A stretch of DNA of 64,000 nt from Litorihabitans aurantiacus (GCF_030161595.1 NZ_BSUM01000001.1:186001-250000); one strand, 5' to 3'; positions 48,568-57,929 are shown, counted from the first letter of the stretch. A program made the numbers and translations. Notes: a model not told the origin generated them from the sequence alone.

Positions 48568-50571
48568 TCACGCAGGCAGAGATGGCAACGCCGCCAGCAG
48601 CCGGGCGGCCTCGCGCGCGGTCATCGAGTCGCCGTCGGCCACGAGCCGCAGCGCGGAGCGCAGCGCCGCACCCGCGTGCTCGGGCGCCCCGTGCGTCTCG
48701 AGCAGCGACGACGTCAGCGCCAGCAGGTCCGGGAGCCCGTGCGCCCGCTCCGTCAGGAGTGCGGGCAGCACCGTGACGAGCAGCACGAGCGTGCCCGGGC
48801 CACCCCCGGCGGCCGCGACGGCGCGCAGCGGTTCGACCAGGCGCGCGGTCAGGGTGCGCCGGGCCGGCACCAGCACCACGAGCGCCTCGCCGGTGAGCGC
48901 GCCCCACGGCTGCCGGCGTCCGCTCAGGTGCCGGGCGAGCGCCACGGCCTCGTCCCGGGCCGGTCGCTCGCCGAGGAGGAGGTGGGCCAGGACGGCGGCG
49001 GTGACGGCGCCCACGTCGCCGTCGACGGTCCGCAGCGCGGCGACATCGGGTTCGCCCGCCCCCGCCGACGCTGCGGTCGCGGAGACGTGCGGCAGCAGCC
49101 ACGCCGCCGCGAGCTCCGGGTGGTGGGGGAGCGGGCGCAGGTCGAGCCAGCCGGTGCGGCCGGGCCCGGCGTGGGACAGCGGGGGCCACGCCGTCCGCCG
49201 CGCCCGGACGAGGTCGCCCGCCGGGGAGTCGCCGTCGGGCACCGCCAGCAGCGCGGCCGCGAGCGGGCCGGACGCCCCGGCGGGCGCCGGACCGACGACC
49301 ACCGCGTGCGGCGGCGGGCCCGGGGCGACGTCGAGGCGAGGCAGGACCAGGCCGTCGTGCCCGAGCCAGGCGGCGTACGCGTGGCCGGCGCCCGTGCCGA
49401 GGGCGTGCCCGGCCGCGCGGAGTGGGGCGACGTCGAGCGGCACGGTCAGCCGCAGCAGCGCCGCCTCGGTGTCCACCGGCCACGGTTCCCAGCCCTCGCG
49501 GGCCGCGGCGGTGATGCGCGCCAGGAGCGTCGCGGGGTCGATGCTGCCGTCGTCGTGGGTCGGCGTGGCCAGCAGGCGCGGCACCGGGCGCTCGCGCAGG
49601 AGGTCCGCCACCTCCGCCAGTCGTGCGAGGTGCGGCACGGTGCTCCCGACGGCGCCGGAGCCGCCGGGACCACGAGCGGCCGCCGGGGCCATCCCGAGAT
49701 AGCGCCCCAGCGCGCCGACGGCGTCGACGAGGCCGGCCACCGCCGCGCGCACGCCCGAGGCCTCGTCGCGGATCGTGCGCACGAGGCGCCGGGCGGCGTC
49801 GCGCTCGCCGCGGCCCGCCTCCCGCCCGAGGCGGACGTCGGCCACGGCGGCGCGGAGCGCACCGGGGTCGGTCGCGTGCAGGTGGACGAGCGCCGCCAGG
49901 CCCGACTCCCACGCCACGAGGGTGCGGGCCCGCCCCTCCACGAGGTCGCGGACCGCCCCGGGGCTCGCATCGCTCACCGGCCACGGGTGACGCCGGGGCG
50001 CCGGGGCGGCGTCGAGGTCGGCGGAGGTCGGGTCGGGTCCGGCGAGGAGCGCGGCGAGGTCGGCCCGCACGTCGTCGGGGACGGCCGCCAGGTGCTCCGT
50101 GATCGTCGCGCGGGCCCGTCGCGCCACGTCGGGGGCGGGGTGGCCCAGACCGGCCGCGACGGCGCGCAGCACCTCGCCGCGCGCCCGGTCGTCCAGGCCG
50201 TCGCCGCGCAGCAGCAGCGCCGCGCGGACCAGGGCGGCGCGCGCGGTGCCCTTCGCCGGGCGGCGCAGCAGCGCCGCGCTCGTGGCCAGCACCGCCGGGA
50301 GGTGGTCGGTGCGGGGGAGGGTCGCATCGTCGTCGACCGCGTGCACGGCGCGCTGCGCGAGGCCGAGGTCGGGACCCTCGCCGACGTGCGCGACGGCGAC
50401 GAGGGCGTCGAGGTGCCGGGCCCACTCGAGCGCGGACGGCTGCAGCTCCGCGAGGGCGGTGCGGGCCGCGCGGCGGCGCCCGGCGGACGAGCGCTCGCGC
50501 GCCAGGACGGCGACGGCCCGGGCGATGTCGCGCGTGCGCGGTGAGGTCTCGTCGTCGCGACCGCTGGGCAT
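48568..50571 (-). CDS. Large uncharacterised helical-repeat protein
   Basis: 667 residues, no signal peptide or membrane helix, strongly Ala/Leu/Arg-rich. The pattern of paired amphipathic helices (for example LVRAALLLRGDGLDDRARGEVLRAVAAGLGHPAPDVARRARATITEHL near 110-165, and LVEPLRAVAAAGGGPGTLVLLVTVLPALLTE near 580-610) suggests HEAT-like repeats. The mid region has WEPWPVDTEAALLRLTVPLDV. It may belong to the DUF6493 group, but this is a weak guess from overall look. The GTG/ATG region at 50571 follows a gene-free gap; it is divergent from the AEC transporter. Confidence 0.65.
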   Translation of the reverse strand: MPSGRDDETSPRTRDIARAVAVLARERSSAGRRRAARTALAELQPSALEWARHLDALVAVAHVGEGPDLGLAQRAVHAVDDDATLPRTDHLPAVLATSAALLRRPAKGTARAALVRAALLLRGDGLDDRARGEVLRAVAAGLGHPAPDVARRARATITEHLAAVPDDVRADLAALLAGPDPTSADLDAAPAPRRHPWPVSDASPGAVRDLVEGRARTLVAWESGLAALVHLHATDPGALRAAVADVRLGREAGRGERDAARRLVRTIRDEASGVRAAVAGLVDAVGALGRYLGMAPAAARGPGGSGAVGSTVPHLARLAEVADLLRERPVPRLLATPTHDDGSIDPATLLARITAAAREGWEPWPVDTEAALLRLTVPLDVAPLRAAGHALGTGAGHAYAAWLGHDGLVLPRLDVAPGPPPHAVVVGPAPAGASGPLAAALLAVPDGDSPAGDLVRARRTAWPPLSHAGPGRTGWLDLRPLPHHPELAAAWLLPHVSATAASAGAGEPDVAALRTVDGDVGAVTAAVLAHLLLGERPARDEAVALARHLSGRRQPWGALTGEALVVLVPARRTLTARLVEPLRAVAAAGGGPGTLVLLVTVLPALLTERAHGLPDLLALTSSLLETHGAPEHAGAALRSALRLVADGDSMTAREAARLLAALPSLPA

Positions 50572-50615
50572 CGGGCCAGGCTAGCCCGCGCCCACCCCCG
50601 TACTACGTTCGGGGG

Positions 50616-51535
50616 GTGGCGGGTGTGCTGGCGGGGTTCGCGCTGATCGGGGCGATCGTCGCCGTCGGCTACCTCGTGGGGCGCACGGGTGTGCTCGGCG
50701 AGGGTGCGGCCACCGTGCTCTCGCGACTGTCGTTCTTCGTCGGGGCGCCGGCGCTGCTCTACGTCACGCTGGCCCGCTCCGACGTCGCCACGATCGTGGA
50801 GCCCCGCTCGCTCGTCTCCTACGGCACGTCGCTGGCGATGATCCTGATCTACGTGCTCGTCGCCCGGCTGCTGCTGCGGCGCCCCGCCGGTGAGACGGTC
50901 ATCGGCGGGCTCAGCGCCGGGTACGTCAACGCGGGCAACCTCGGGATCCCGATCGCCGTGTACGCCCTCGGTGGGGCGGCCGCGGCGGCGCCCACGATGA
51001 TGTTCCAGCTCGTCGTGCTCGCCCCGGCCGCGTTCGTCGTGCTCGACCAGCTCGAGAACCGCAGCCCGGACCGGCGCCTCCGGAACGCGTTGACGCCCCT
51101 GCGCAACCCGATCCTGCTCGCCTCGCTCGCCGGGGTGGTGAGCGCGGCGACGCGGTGGGAGCCGCCCGCCGTGGTGATGGCACCGGTCGAGACCCTCGGT
51201 GGAGTGGCGGTGCCGGCGATGCTCCTGGCGTTCGGCATCTCGTTGCGCGGGGCGCCGGTGCCCGGCCGGTCGCCCGAGCGGGGGCGGCTCGCGCTCGTCG
51301 TCGCGCTCAAGTCCGTCGTTCAGCCGGCGCTCGCGTGGGGGGTGGGGGCCGCCGTCGGGCTGGAGGGGAGGCGCTGCTGGCCGCCGTCGTGATCGCCGCC
51401 CTGCCGACGGCGCAGAACGTCTTCACCTACGCCGTGCGCTACGACCGCGGGGTCGCGCTCGCGCGCGAGAGCGTGCTCGTCACGACGATCGTGTCGGTCC
51501 CCGTGGTGCTGCTGGCGGCGGCGCTGCTGGCCTGA
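50616..51535 (+). CDS. AEC-family (auxin efflux carrier-like) transporter (frame break)
   Basis: Starts at GTG 50616 with TACGTT 6 nt upstream (leaderless). Ten helices are expected; the family pattern YLVGRTGVLGEGAATVLSRLSFFVGAPALL, GLSAGYVNAGNLGIPIAVYALG and LGGVAVPAMLLAFGISL is clear. The frame fails in the four-G run at 51365-51368 and resumes as GEALLAAVVIAALPTAQNVFTYAVRYDRGVALARESVLVTTI, the conserved last helices. One added G gives 306 residues. The family moves small organic anions or similar; substrate unknown. Confidence 0.84.
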
Positions 51536-51643
51536 GCTCGCGGTCACGCGCGAGCAACATCCTGGTCAAGCCGGTTCTCCCCTGCCTACCGTTGTCGTCG
51601 GGCCGCTCACCGCGGTCTGCCCCCGACGACGAGGAGCTCCGCC

Positions 51644-52480
51644 ATGGAGATCACCGCGCACCACGGTCTGTTCAAGGACACGCAGCTGCACGTGGACGAC
51701 ACCGGCGGCGACGGTCGCCCCGTCGTCCTCATCCACGGCTGGCCGCTCTCGGGCGAGTCGTGGAGCGAGCAGGTGCCCGCGCTCACCGACGCCGGGTACC
51801 GGGTCGTCACCTACGACCGGCGCGGTTTCGGCCGCAGCGACCGGCCGCGGACCGGCTACACCTACGACACGCTGGCCGACGACCTCGAAGCCATCCTGAC
51901 CGGGCTCGACCTGACCGACGCGACGCTGGTCGGCTTCTCGATGGGCGGCGGCGAGGTCGCGCGGTACGCCTCGCGGCACGGCGTCGAGCGTTTGCGCAGC
52001 GTCGTGCTCGCCGCGGCCGTCCCGCCCTACATGCTGCAGACCGGTGACAACCCGGAGGGCCCGCTGACGAAGGGGGCCGCGGCCGAGATGGAGCAGGACC
52101 TCCGCAGCGACCGCGAGGCCTTCTTCGACCAGTTCACGACCGACTTCTTCTCCGTCGACGGTGAGCTCAAGGTCACCGAGCAGCAGCGGCAGGACGCGAT
52201 CGCCCTCTGCCGCCAGTCGGATCAGCGTGCGGCTCTTGGCTGCATGGAGGCGTTCGGCACCACCGACTTCCGCGGGGACCTCGAGTCGTTGATCCCCGTG
52301 CCGACCCTCGTGCTGCACGGGGACGGCGACGGCACCGTCCCGTTCGAGGGGTCGGGCCGGCGCACTCACGCCGCGCTGCCCGCGAGCCGGCTCCACGTGA
52401 TCGCCGGCGCGCCGCACGGCTGCAACGTGAGTCACGCGGAGGAGTTCAACCGCGTGCTGCTGGAGTTCCTCGGCGACTGA
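51644..52480 (+). CDS. Alpha/beta hydrolase, cofactor-free haloperoxidase-like
   Basis: 278 residues. Oxyanion region VVLIHGWPLSGESW, TYDRRGFGRSDRP, nucleophile elbow VGFSMGGGEVARY (Ser near 100), Asp in LVLHGDGDGTVPFEG and His in AGAPHGCNVSHAEEFN. The pattern AVPPYMLQTGDNPEGPL is typical of non-heme chloroperoxidases, which are esterases/perhydrolases in practice. Cytoplasmic. ATG 51644 follows GAGGAG at about 8 nt. Confidence 0.9.
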   Translation: MEITAHHGLFKDTQLHVDDTGGDGRPVVLIHGWPLSGESWSEQVPALTDAGYRVVTYDRRGFGRSDRPRTGYTYDTLADDLEAILTGLDLTDATLVGFSMGGGEVARYASRHGVERLRSVVLAAAVPPYMLQTGDNPEGPLTKGAAAEMEQDLRSDREAFFDQFTTDFFSVDGELKVTEQQRQDAIALCRQSDQRAALGCMEAFGTTDFRGDLESLIPVPTLVLHGDGDGTVPFEGSGRRTHAALPASRLHVIAGAPHGCNVSHAEEFNRVLLEFLGD

Positions 52481-52516
52481 GCTCGTCCCCGGGCGGCGAC
52501 CGCCGCCGTTCTCGGA

Positions 52517-52559
52517 CTGCGGAAGATCGGCGGCGTCACGCGCCGTCGATCTTCCGCAG
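52517..52559. terminator. Hairpin terminator between convergent hydrolase and pirin genes
   Basis: Thirteen perfect pairs CTGCGGAAGATCG / CGATCTTCCGCAG, with further internal pairing, 36 nt after the hydrolase stop and 60 nt beyond the pirin stop. Confidence 0.75.
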
Positions 52560-52575
52560 CCGTGCGTCAGGCTCC

Positions 52576-52629
52576 GTCAGCGTCAGCGTCAGCGTCAGCG
52601 TCAGCGTCAGCGTCAGCGTCAGCGTCGGC
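52576..52629. repeat. Hexanucleotide tandem repeat (GTCAGC)8 plus one variant copy
   Basis: Eight perfect copies at 52576-52623 and GTCGGC at 52624-52629. It contains the stop codon of the pirin gene (52619-52621). In that frame every copy carries TGA, so changes in copy number would not lengthen the protein. Confidence 0.92.
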
Positions 52630-53609
52630 GACGGCGCGGCGTCAGGCGCACGTTCGGCAGCGGGGGCGCCGGGATGCGGTCCTCGCCGTGGGCCGGGACG
52701 ACGCCGAAGCGCGCCGCCCGGCGGTCCGGGTTCTCCCAGTCGGCGCGGGCCGCCGCGACCTCGTCGTGCGTCCGGCCGACGAAGTTCCACCACATCAGCA
52801 GGTCCTCGCGCAGCGGTTCGCCGCCCAGGACGAGGAGACGCGCCGGCGCCGCGGAGCTCTCGCCGTCGTCCTCCGGACCCGCGACGTGACGGACGACCAC
52901 CCGGTCCCGCCCCTGACCCAGGTACAGCAGCGGCCCGGGCTCGAGAACCTCACCCTCGACGTCGAGGGCGCCGTCGATCACCTGCACGGCGTGTTCGAAA
53001 TCGGGCCGCAGGGGAGGGCGACCTCTGCGCCGGGGTCGACGTCGACCTGGAGCCCGAGCAGGGGCGAGTGCACGCGCGCGGGCGAGGTGGCGCCGTCGTG
53101 CTCGCCGATGATCACGGTGACGCGATGACCGGAGCGCTCCAGCACGGGAAGATCGGCGATGTGGTCGAACGCGGCGTCGGTCCGGCGTGCGTGGTCCGGG
53201 AGCGCGACCCACAGCTGCAGGCCGCGCGCGCCCGCGCCGTCGACCATGAACTCCGAGTGGGCGACGCCGTCGCCGCTCGTCATGAGGTTCAGCTCGCCCG
53301 GGACGAGCACCTGCTCGGACCCCAGGGAGTCGCGGTGCAGCATGCGGCCCGCGAGGGGCCACGTGACGGTCTGGAGCCCGATGTGCGGATGGGGCAGCAC
53401 ATTCATCGGAACCTCACCCGGCGTGAACGCGTCGAGGAAGCACCAGGCCCCGACGGTCGAGAGGTCGCGCTGCGGCAGCGTGCGGGAGACGACGGCGCCC
53501 CGCAGGCCCCCGAGGGGGACGTCGCGCGCCTCGTGGCGCTCGAGCACCGGCGTGCGGGCGGCGTCGGCGGGGCAGTCCTGCTCGGGGGTCGTGCCTCGAG
53601 ATTCGTCAC
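52619..53609 (-). CDS. Pirin family protein (two frame breaks)
   Basis: The likely start is GTG 53609 (VTNLEARP), with GAGGGAGGA upstream. Adding one base in the five-G run at 53584-53588 leads into PEQDCPADAARTPVLERHEARDVPLGGLRGAVVSRTLPQRD, and on to GAWCFLDAFTP and the metal-binding HPHIGLQTVTW (two His) and LNLMTSGDGVAHSE. A second added base in the four-G run at 53011-53014 continues to LRPDFEHAVQVIDGALDVEG and the C-terminal cupin (LMWWNFVGRTHDEV). Total about 330 residues. Bicupin pirins act as redox sensors or quercetinases. Confidence 0.83.
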
Positions 53610-54116
53610 GCGACCATCCTCCCTCGGTCGTGCCCGGGCCGAGGTGCCCGGCGCAGGCCGTGGTCAGCACCACATGACGTTCCGAAGCAATGTCGAGGAC
53701 AGTCACGACCGGCGACGGGTTGTTCCCGACGTCCGTCGTGGCGGTCGACGGCGATGCGGTGCCCGCCGTCGACGTCTTCTACCTCTCGCCCATCTTCTTC
53801 CTCTCGCCCATCGTGCGCTCCTGCCTCACGCCCGCGCACGCCGTGGTCGTGAGGCAGGAGCGACGGTGACATCCGGGGTGCGGTCAGTGCACCGCTGGTC
53901 CACACCTACCTCGACGCCTCCACGACAGCGTCGCTCACGACCACGACCGGGCCGGCGGTCGGTGGCACGGATCGTGACGATCGGCGGGTTGGAGGTGGCG
54001 ACGGATAGCGTTGCGGTCGTCGACGGCACGGAGGTCGCGCCGGCCACCACGGAGCGGCCGGCCGGTCCCGTCGTCGTGTCGGCGACGGCGACGCGCCCGC
54101 CTGGTAGACCTGGGAC
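53610..54116. other. 507-nt gap between divergent pirin and alcohol dehydrogenase genes
   Basis: No intact gene recognised. It contains short stretches with protein-like composition in different plus-strand frames, for example VDVFYLSPIFFLSPIV near 53775 and VSAPLVHTYLDASTTASL near 53885, then VTIGGLEVATDSVAVVDG near 53975. These could be a decayed or frame-broken Thr/Ser-rich protein, or chance. A pirin-side extension from ATG 53706 is open but not conserved. TAGACC 6 nt before the dehydrogenase start is a candidate -10. Confidence 0.35.
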
Positions 54117-55102
54117 GTGCGCGCACTGGTCATCGAGGAGTTCGGCCGCCCCGGCGAGGTCCGGGAGGTCCCCGACCCGGTCGCGGCGCCCGACGGCGTG
54201 GTGATCCGCGTCGCCGCGACGGGTGTCTGCCGCAGCGACTGGCACGCCTGGCAGGGGCACGACGGCGACGTCCGCCTCCCGTTCGTCCCCGGGCACGAGC
54301 TGGCGGGCACGGTCGAGGAGGTGGGCGCCGACGTCGACGCCATGTGGATCGGCCGCCGCGTGACCGTCCCGTTCGTGTGCGCCTGCGGCACCTGCGGGAC
54401 GTGCGCCGCGGGGAGAATCAGGTCTGCCCGCACCAGGAGCAGCCCGGGTTCACCCACGACGGGTCCTTCGCGGAGCGCGTCGCCGTCCGGTACGCGCGCA
54501 CCAACCTCGTGGCGCTGCCCGACGAGGTCTCGTTCGACGTCGCGGCCACGCTCGGCTGCCGGTACGCGACGGCGTGGCGCGCCGTGCACCGACGGGCGCG
54601 GGTGCGGGCGGGCGAGCGGGTGGCGGTCTACGGCTGCGGCGGACTCGGCCTCGCCGCCGTCCTCATCGCCGCCCGCGCCGGCGCCGAGGTGACCGCCGTC
54701 GACCGCTCCCCGGACGCGCTGCGCCTCGCGCGCACCCTCGGCGCGACGCACACGTCCGACGGCGCCGACGCCGCCCCGAACGATGCCCACGTCTCTCTCG
54801 AGTGCTCCGGCCACCCCGCCCTGGTGGACGCCGCGGTGCGGGCGCTGCGCCGCCGCGGCAGGCACGTGCAGATCGGGCTGCTGCCGGGCGGTGCGCACGT
54901 CGCCATGGACGCGGTCATCGCGAAGGAGCTCGACGTCCTCGGCAGCCACGGCCTCGCCGCGCACGAGTACCCGGCCCTCCTGGCGGACCTGCCGCACGGT
55001 GAGGTGGCCGCGATGATCGGCGGTCACGTCGACCTCGACGGCGCGCAGCACGCCCTGGCGCACCTGGGAGAGCGGGCCGGGGTCGTCCTCGTCCACCCCT
55101 GA
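54117..55102 (+). CDS. Zinc-dependent alcohol dehydrogenase, MDR family (frame break)
   Basis: GTG 54117 starts RALVIEEFG. Catalytic zinc ligands are in [10 protein letters not shown] and [12 protein letters not shown]. The structural-zinc loop CACGTCGTCAAG is interrupted by a frame change at the four-G run 54410-54413; one added G gives [25 protein letters not shown] and a 328-residue protein. The NAD motif [26 protein letters not shown] and [26 protein letters not shown] follow. It oxidises an unknown alcohol with NAD(P). The mgtE stop lies 18 nt beyond its own on the other strand. Confidence 0.85.
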
Positions 55103-55120
55103 GCGTCCGTCTCCGGAACG

Positions 55121-56509
55121 TCAGAGCCCGGCGAGCTCCGGCAGCAGTACCTTCGCCGTCGTGAAGTAGATGATGAGCCCCGTGCCGTCCACGATCGTGG
55201 AGATCATCGGCCCGGACACGACGGCGGGGTCGACGCGCAGCTTGCGCAGCAGCAGCGGGATCACCGAGGAGATCAGGCTCGCCCACAGCACGATCGCCAC
55301 GAGCGCGACGGCGACCGTCAGCATCACGGGTCCGCCCACCCCGAGCGTCCACGCCCGCACGAGCCCGGCCGCCGCCATCGCGGCGGCGACGAGCGTCCCG
55401 GTGGCCATCTCCTTGCGCAGCACGCGCCCGACGTCGCGCATCCGGACGTTGTCGGTCGACATCGCCCGGATCAGCGTGGTGGTGATCTGCGTACCGGTGT
55501 TGCCGCCGGTCCCGATGAGCAGCGGGATGAAGAACGCCAGCACGACGACGGCCTCGAGCTCGTCCTCGAAGGCCTGCATGACGGTGCCGGTGTAGGCGGC
55601 CGCGACGAACAGGACGAGCAGCCACACGATCCGCTTGCGCCACAGCAGCAGCGGCGACGCGCGGAGGTAGGGCACCTCCAGCGGCTGCGACCCGCCTTGG
55701 CGCTCCGCGTCCTCGGTCGCCTCCACCTCGGCGATGTCCGAGGCGTCGTCCGAGGTGAGGATCCCGAGGAGGCGTCCGTCGTCGTCGACCACCGGCATGG
55801 CCAGCAGCCGGTGGGCGACGACGGTGCGCGCCGCCTCCTCCTGGTCCGTGAGCGGCGCGATGGTGATGACGTCGGGCTCGACGAGCTCGGCCACGGGGGT
55901 GTCGGCGTCGGCCAGGACGAGGTCGCGGAAGGAGACGACCCCCTCGAGCCGGCCGTCGCCGTCGACCGCGAAGACGTACGCGCCGATGTGGGCGTCCTGC
56001 CGCAGCTTGGCGCGGTGGTCGCGCACCTGGGCGATGGCACCCGCCGCCGTCACCGAGCGGTCCACCGTGAGCACGTCCGGCGCCATGTGCGCGGCGGCGG
56101 ACGCCGCGGGCCACGTCAGGAGGTCGCGCAGGACGATCGCGTGCTCGGCGGGCACGGCAGCGAGGAGCGGCTCGCGCTCGACCGGGTCGAGCGCCCGCAG
56201 GATCTCGGCGGCACGGTCGGACTCGAGCGCCGCGAGCACGTCGGCCGCCCGGCGGGTGGGGACGGCGCGGAACGTGTCGACGGCGACGTGCAGCGCCAGC
56301 GTGTCGGCCATCTCGGCGGCCACCGCCACCGGCATGAGCTCACCGAGCCGGGCGTGCTCCGCGGCCGTCAGCTCGGCGAGCTGGTCCGACCGGTGGCGGG
56401 GATCGTCGACGACGTCGAGCCAGAGGTCGATCGCCTTCGGGGTGCCGATGGCGACGGCCCGGCGCAGGTCCAGGGGCTGGGAGGTGGTGGGCGAGGGACT
56501 CACGGGCAT
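55121..56509 (-). CDS. mgtE: Magnesium transporter MgtE
   Basis: 462 residues. An N-terminal superhelical domain (about 15-140), a CBS pair (about 145-270; for example DGRLEGVVSFRDLVLA and DGRLLGILTSDDASDI), a plug helix, and five membrane helices with the pore motif GTGGNTGTQITTTLIRA. Mg2+ bound between the domains closes the pore when internal Mg is high. A strong hairpin separates it from the anti-sigma gene upstream, so it is probably transcribed from the short gap. No Mg riboswitch is visible in that gap. Confidence 0.95.
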   Translation of the reverse strand: MPVSPSPTTSQPLDLRRAVAIGTPKAIDLWLDVVDDPRHRSDQLAELTAAEHARLGELMPVAVAAEMADTLALHVAVDTFRAVPTRRAADVLAALESDRAAEILRALDPVEREPLLAAVPAEHAIVLRDLLTWPAASAAAHMAPDVLTVDRSVTAAGAIAQVRDHRAKLRQDAHIGAYVFAVDGDGRLEGVVSFRDLVLADADTPVAELVEPDVITIAPLTDQEEAARTVVAHRLLAMPVVDDDGRLLGILTSDDASDIAEVEATEDAERQGGSQPLEVPYLRASPLLLWRKRIVWLLVLFVAAAYTGTVMQAFEDELEAVVVLAFFIPLLIGTGGNTGTQITTTLIRAMSTDNVRMRDVGRVLRKEMATGTLVAAAMAAAGLVRAWTLGVGGPVMLTVAVALVAIVLWASLISSVIPLLLRKLRVDPAVVSGPMISTIVDGTGLIIYFTTAKVLLPELAGL

Positions 56510-56535
56510 CCATCCTCACGCATCGCGGCACGGCA

Positions 56536-56572
56536 GACCGCCGGCCGCGTCCGGAGGACGCGGCCGGCGGTC
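56536..56572 (-). terminator. Perfect 17-bp hairpin terminator after the anti-sigma gene
   Basis: Arms at 56536-56552 and 56556-56572 pair perfectly around GGA. It lies 17 nt past the anti-sigma stop on the minus strand and upstream of mgtE. Confidence 0.75.
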
Positions 56573-56589
56573 GGGTGGGTGGTGCGGCG

Positions 56590-57360
56590 TCAGTCCGCGG
56601 CGAGCACGACCACGGGGTCGCTCGTGGGGGCGTCGGAGCCACCCGCGGGCTCGACGCTGATCGCCAGCACCTGCACCGGGACGTCGGCGGCGACGGTCGT
56701 GGTCACGCCGCCCCCGCTCGGGTCCAGGACCCCGGCGGAGACCATGTGGTCGCCGTCCTGCCGCCACAGCTGGTAGGCGAGGTCGGGGTCGAGGTCGGGC
56801 AGGTCGGACGCGGTGAAGACCGCATCGTCGTCCGTGATGACGGCGGCGGCGCGCCCTCCGCCGTCGACGTCGGCCTGCACCAGTCGGGCGCCGGGCTCAC
56901 GCATGGCGGCCTCCAGCGCCGAGACCTGCTGCTCCGCCTGTGAGGCGCGCTGACCGTTCTGGACCGCGAACGCCGTGGGGACGGCCAGCGCGCCGGCGAC
57001 GGCGGCCGCCAGGGCGAACCGCGACCACGGCGAGGTCGAGCGGCGACGTGCGGCGTCACGACGCTCGGCTCGTCGAGGGGCGTCGGGAGCGGTCGGCGTC
57101 GAGGCGGCCCGGGACGGCTCAGCGGCCTCAGCCGCGATCGCCGTCAGCACCGCGTCGCGGAGGTGGGTCGGGGGCGTGACGGCCCGGGAACCCGCCAGCA
57201 CGGCGGCGGTCTCCAGCAGGCCGCGAGCCTCGAGCGCGAGCTCGGGGTCGGCGGCGATCGCGCGCTCGACGACGGAGCGTTCGTGGTCGTCCACGGCGTC
57301 GAGCGCCCAGGGCGCCAGGAGGTCCCGGGCGTCGGGATACGGGGTCGGGTGTGTGGTCAT
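56590..57360 (-). CDS. rskA: RskA-type anti-sigma factor
   Basis: 256 residues. The N-terminal sigma-binding helices (DARDLLAPWALDAVDDHERSVVERAIAADPEL) match anti-sigma-K-like proteins that lack the zinc HxxxCxxC. A basic linker precedes one TM helix (WSRFALAAAVAGALAVPTAFAV, about 119-140), and the extracytoplasmic C-terminus has the RskA domain LAYQLWRQDGDHMVSAGVLDPSGGGVTT. It sequesters its partner sigma factor until proteolysed. The ATG overlaps the sigma gene stop by 4 nt. Confidence 0.88.
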   Translation of the reverse strand: MTTHPTPYPDARDLLAPWALDAVDDHERSVVERAIAADPELALEARGLLETAAVLAGSRAVTPPTHLRDAVLTAIAAEAAEPSRAASTPTAPDAPRRAERRDAARRRSTSPWSRFALAAAVAGALAVPTAFAVQNGQRASQAEQQVSALEAAMREPGARLVQADVDGGGRAAAVITDDDAVFTASDLPDLDPDLAYQLWRQDGDHMVSAGVLDPSGGGVTTTVAADVPVQVLAISVEPAGGSDAPTSDPVVVLAAD

Positions 57361-57929
57361 CGTGCCCCCAAGCACAGACGGAGTCGGGTCAGGCCGTCGC
57401 GGATGCGGCTCTTGACGGTCGGAAGGGCGGACTCGAGGCGTTCGGCGACCTCGCGGTAGGTGAGGCCGTCCCAGTAGGCGAGCTGGACCGACTCGCGTTG
57501 GGTATCGGTCAGGCCCTGCATGCAGTGGGCGACGCGTGCGGCGTCCTCGCGCCGGAGAACCTCGTCACTCACGTCGTCCACCTCCCGCACGTAGCTGCGG
57601 ACGGCGTCCTGCTCGTCGCGGGTTCGCGCCGACTGGATCGAGCGGACGCGGTCGACCGCGCGGCGGTGCGCCATGGTCGCGATCCACGCCTTGACGCTGC
57701 CCCGCTCGGGGTCGAAGGCGTCGGATGTGCGCCACACCTCGAGCATCACGTCCTGCGTGGTCTCGGCCGCCAGGTCGGGATCCCTCAGCACGCGCAGACA
57801 CACCCCGTGCACCAGCGGGCTCAGGGCGTCGTAGAACTGGGCGAAGGCGTCCTGAGACCCTCCTGCGGCATCGCGCAGGAGCGAGGTCAGGAGCGCGCCG
57901 TCGCGGTCGGTCGTCCCGGGGGTGCTCAT
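57357..57929 (-). CDS. sigK: ECF RNA polymerase sigma factor, SigK-like
   Basis: 190 residues. Region 2: FAQFYDALSPLVHGVCLRVLRDPDLAAETTQDVMLEVWRTSDAFDPERGSVKAWIATMAHRRAVDRVRS. Region 4: CMQGLTDTQRESVQLAYWDGLTYREVAERLESALPTVKSRIRDGLTRLR. The pairing with RskA and the motif pattern fit SigK/SigL. The start is ATG 57929; the longer open frame upstream lacks conservation. Likely autoregulated (see the upstream promoter motif). Signal unknown; mycobacterial SigK is redox-linked. Confidence 0.88.
   Translation of the reverse strand: MSTPGTTDRDGALLTSLLRDAAGGSQDAFAQFYDALSPLVHGVCLRVLRDPDLAAETTQDVMLEVWRTSDAFDPERGSVKAWIATMAHRRAVDRVRSIQSARTRDEQDAVRSYVREVDDVSDEVLRREDAARVAHCMQGLTDTQRESVQLAYWDGLTYREVAERLESALPTVKSRIRDGLTRLRLCLGAR

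Noticed and set aside
52576-52629. (GTCAGC)n array considered as an origin iteron or CRISPR
   Set aside because: Plain six-base microsatellite with no DnaA boxes, AT-rich region or spacers nearby.
53610-53706. Pirin start at ATG 53706
   Set aside because: The extension has no conserved features, while GTG 53609 has a good ribosome-binding site and a family-like VTNLEARP beginning.
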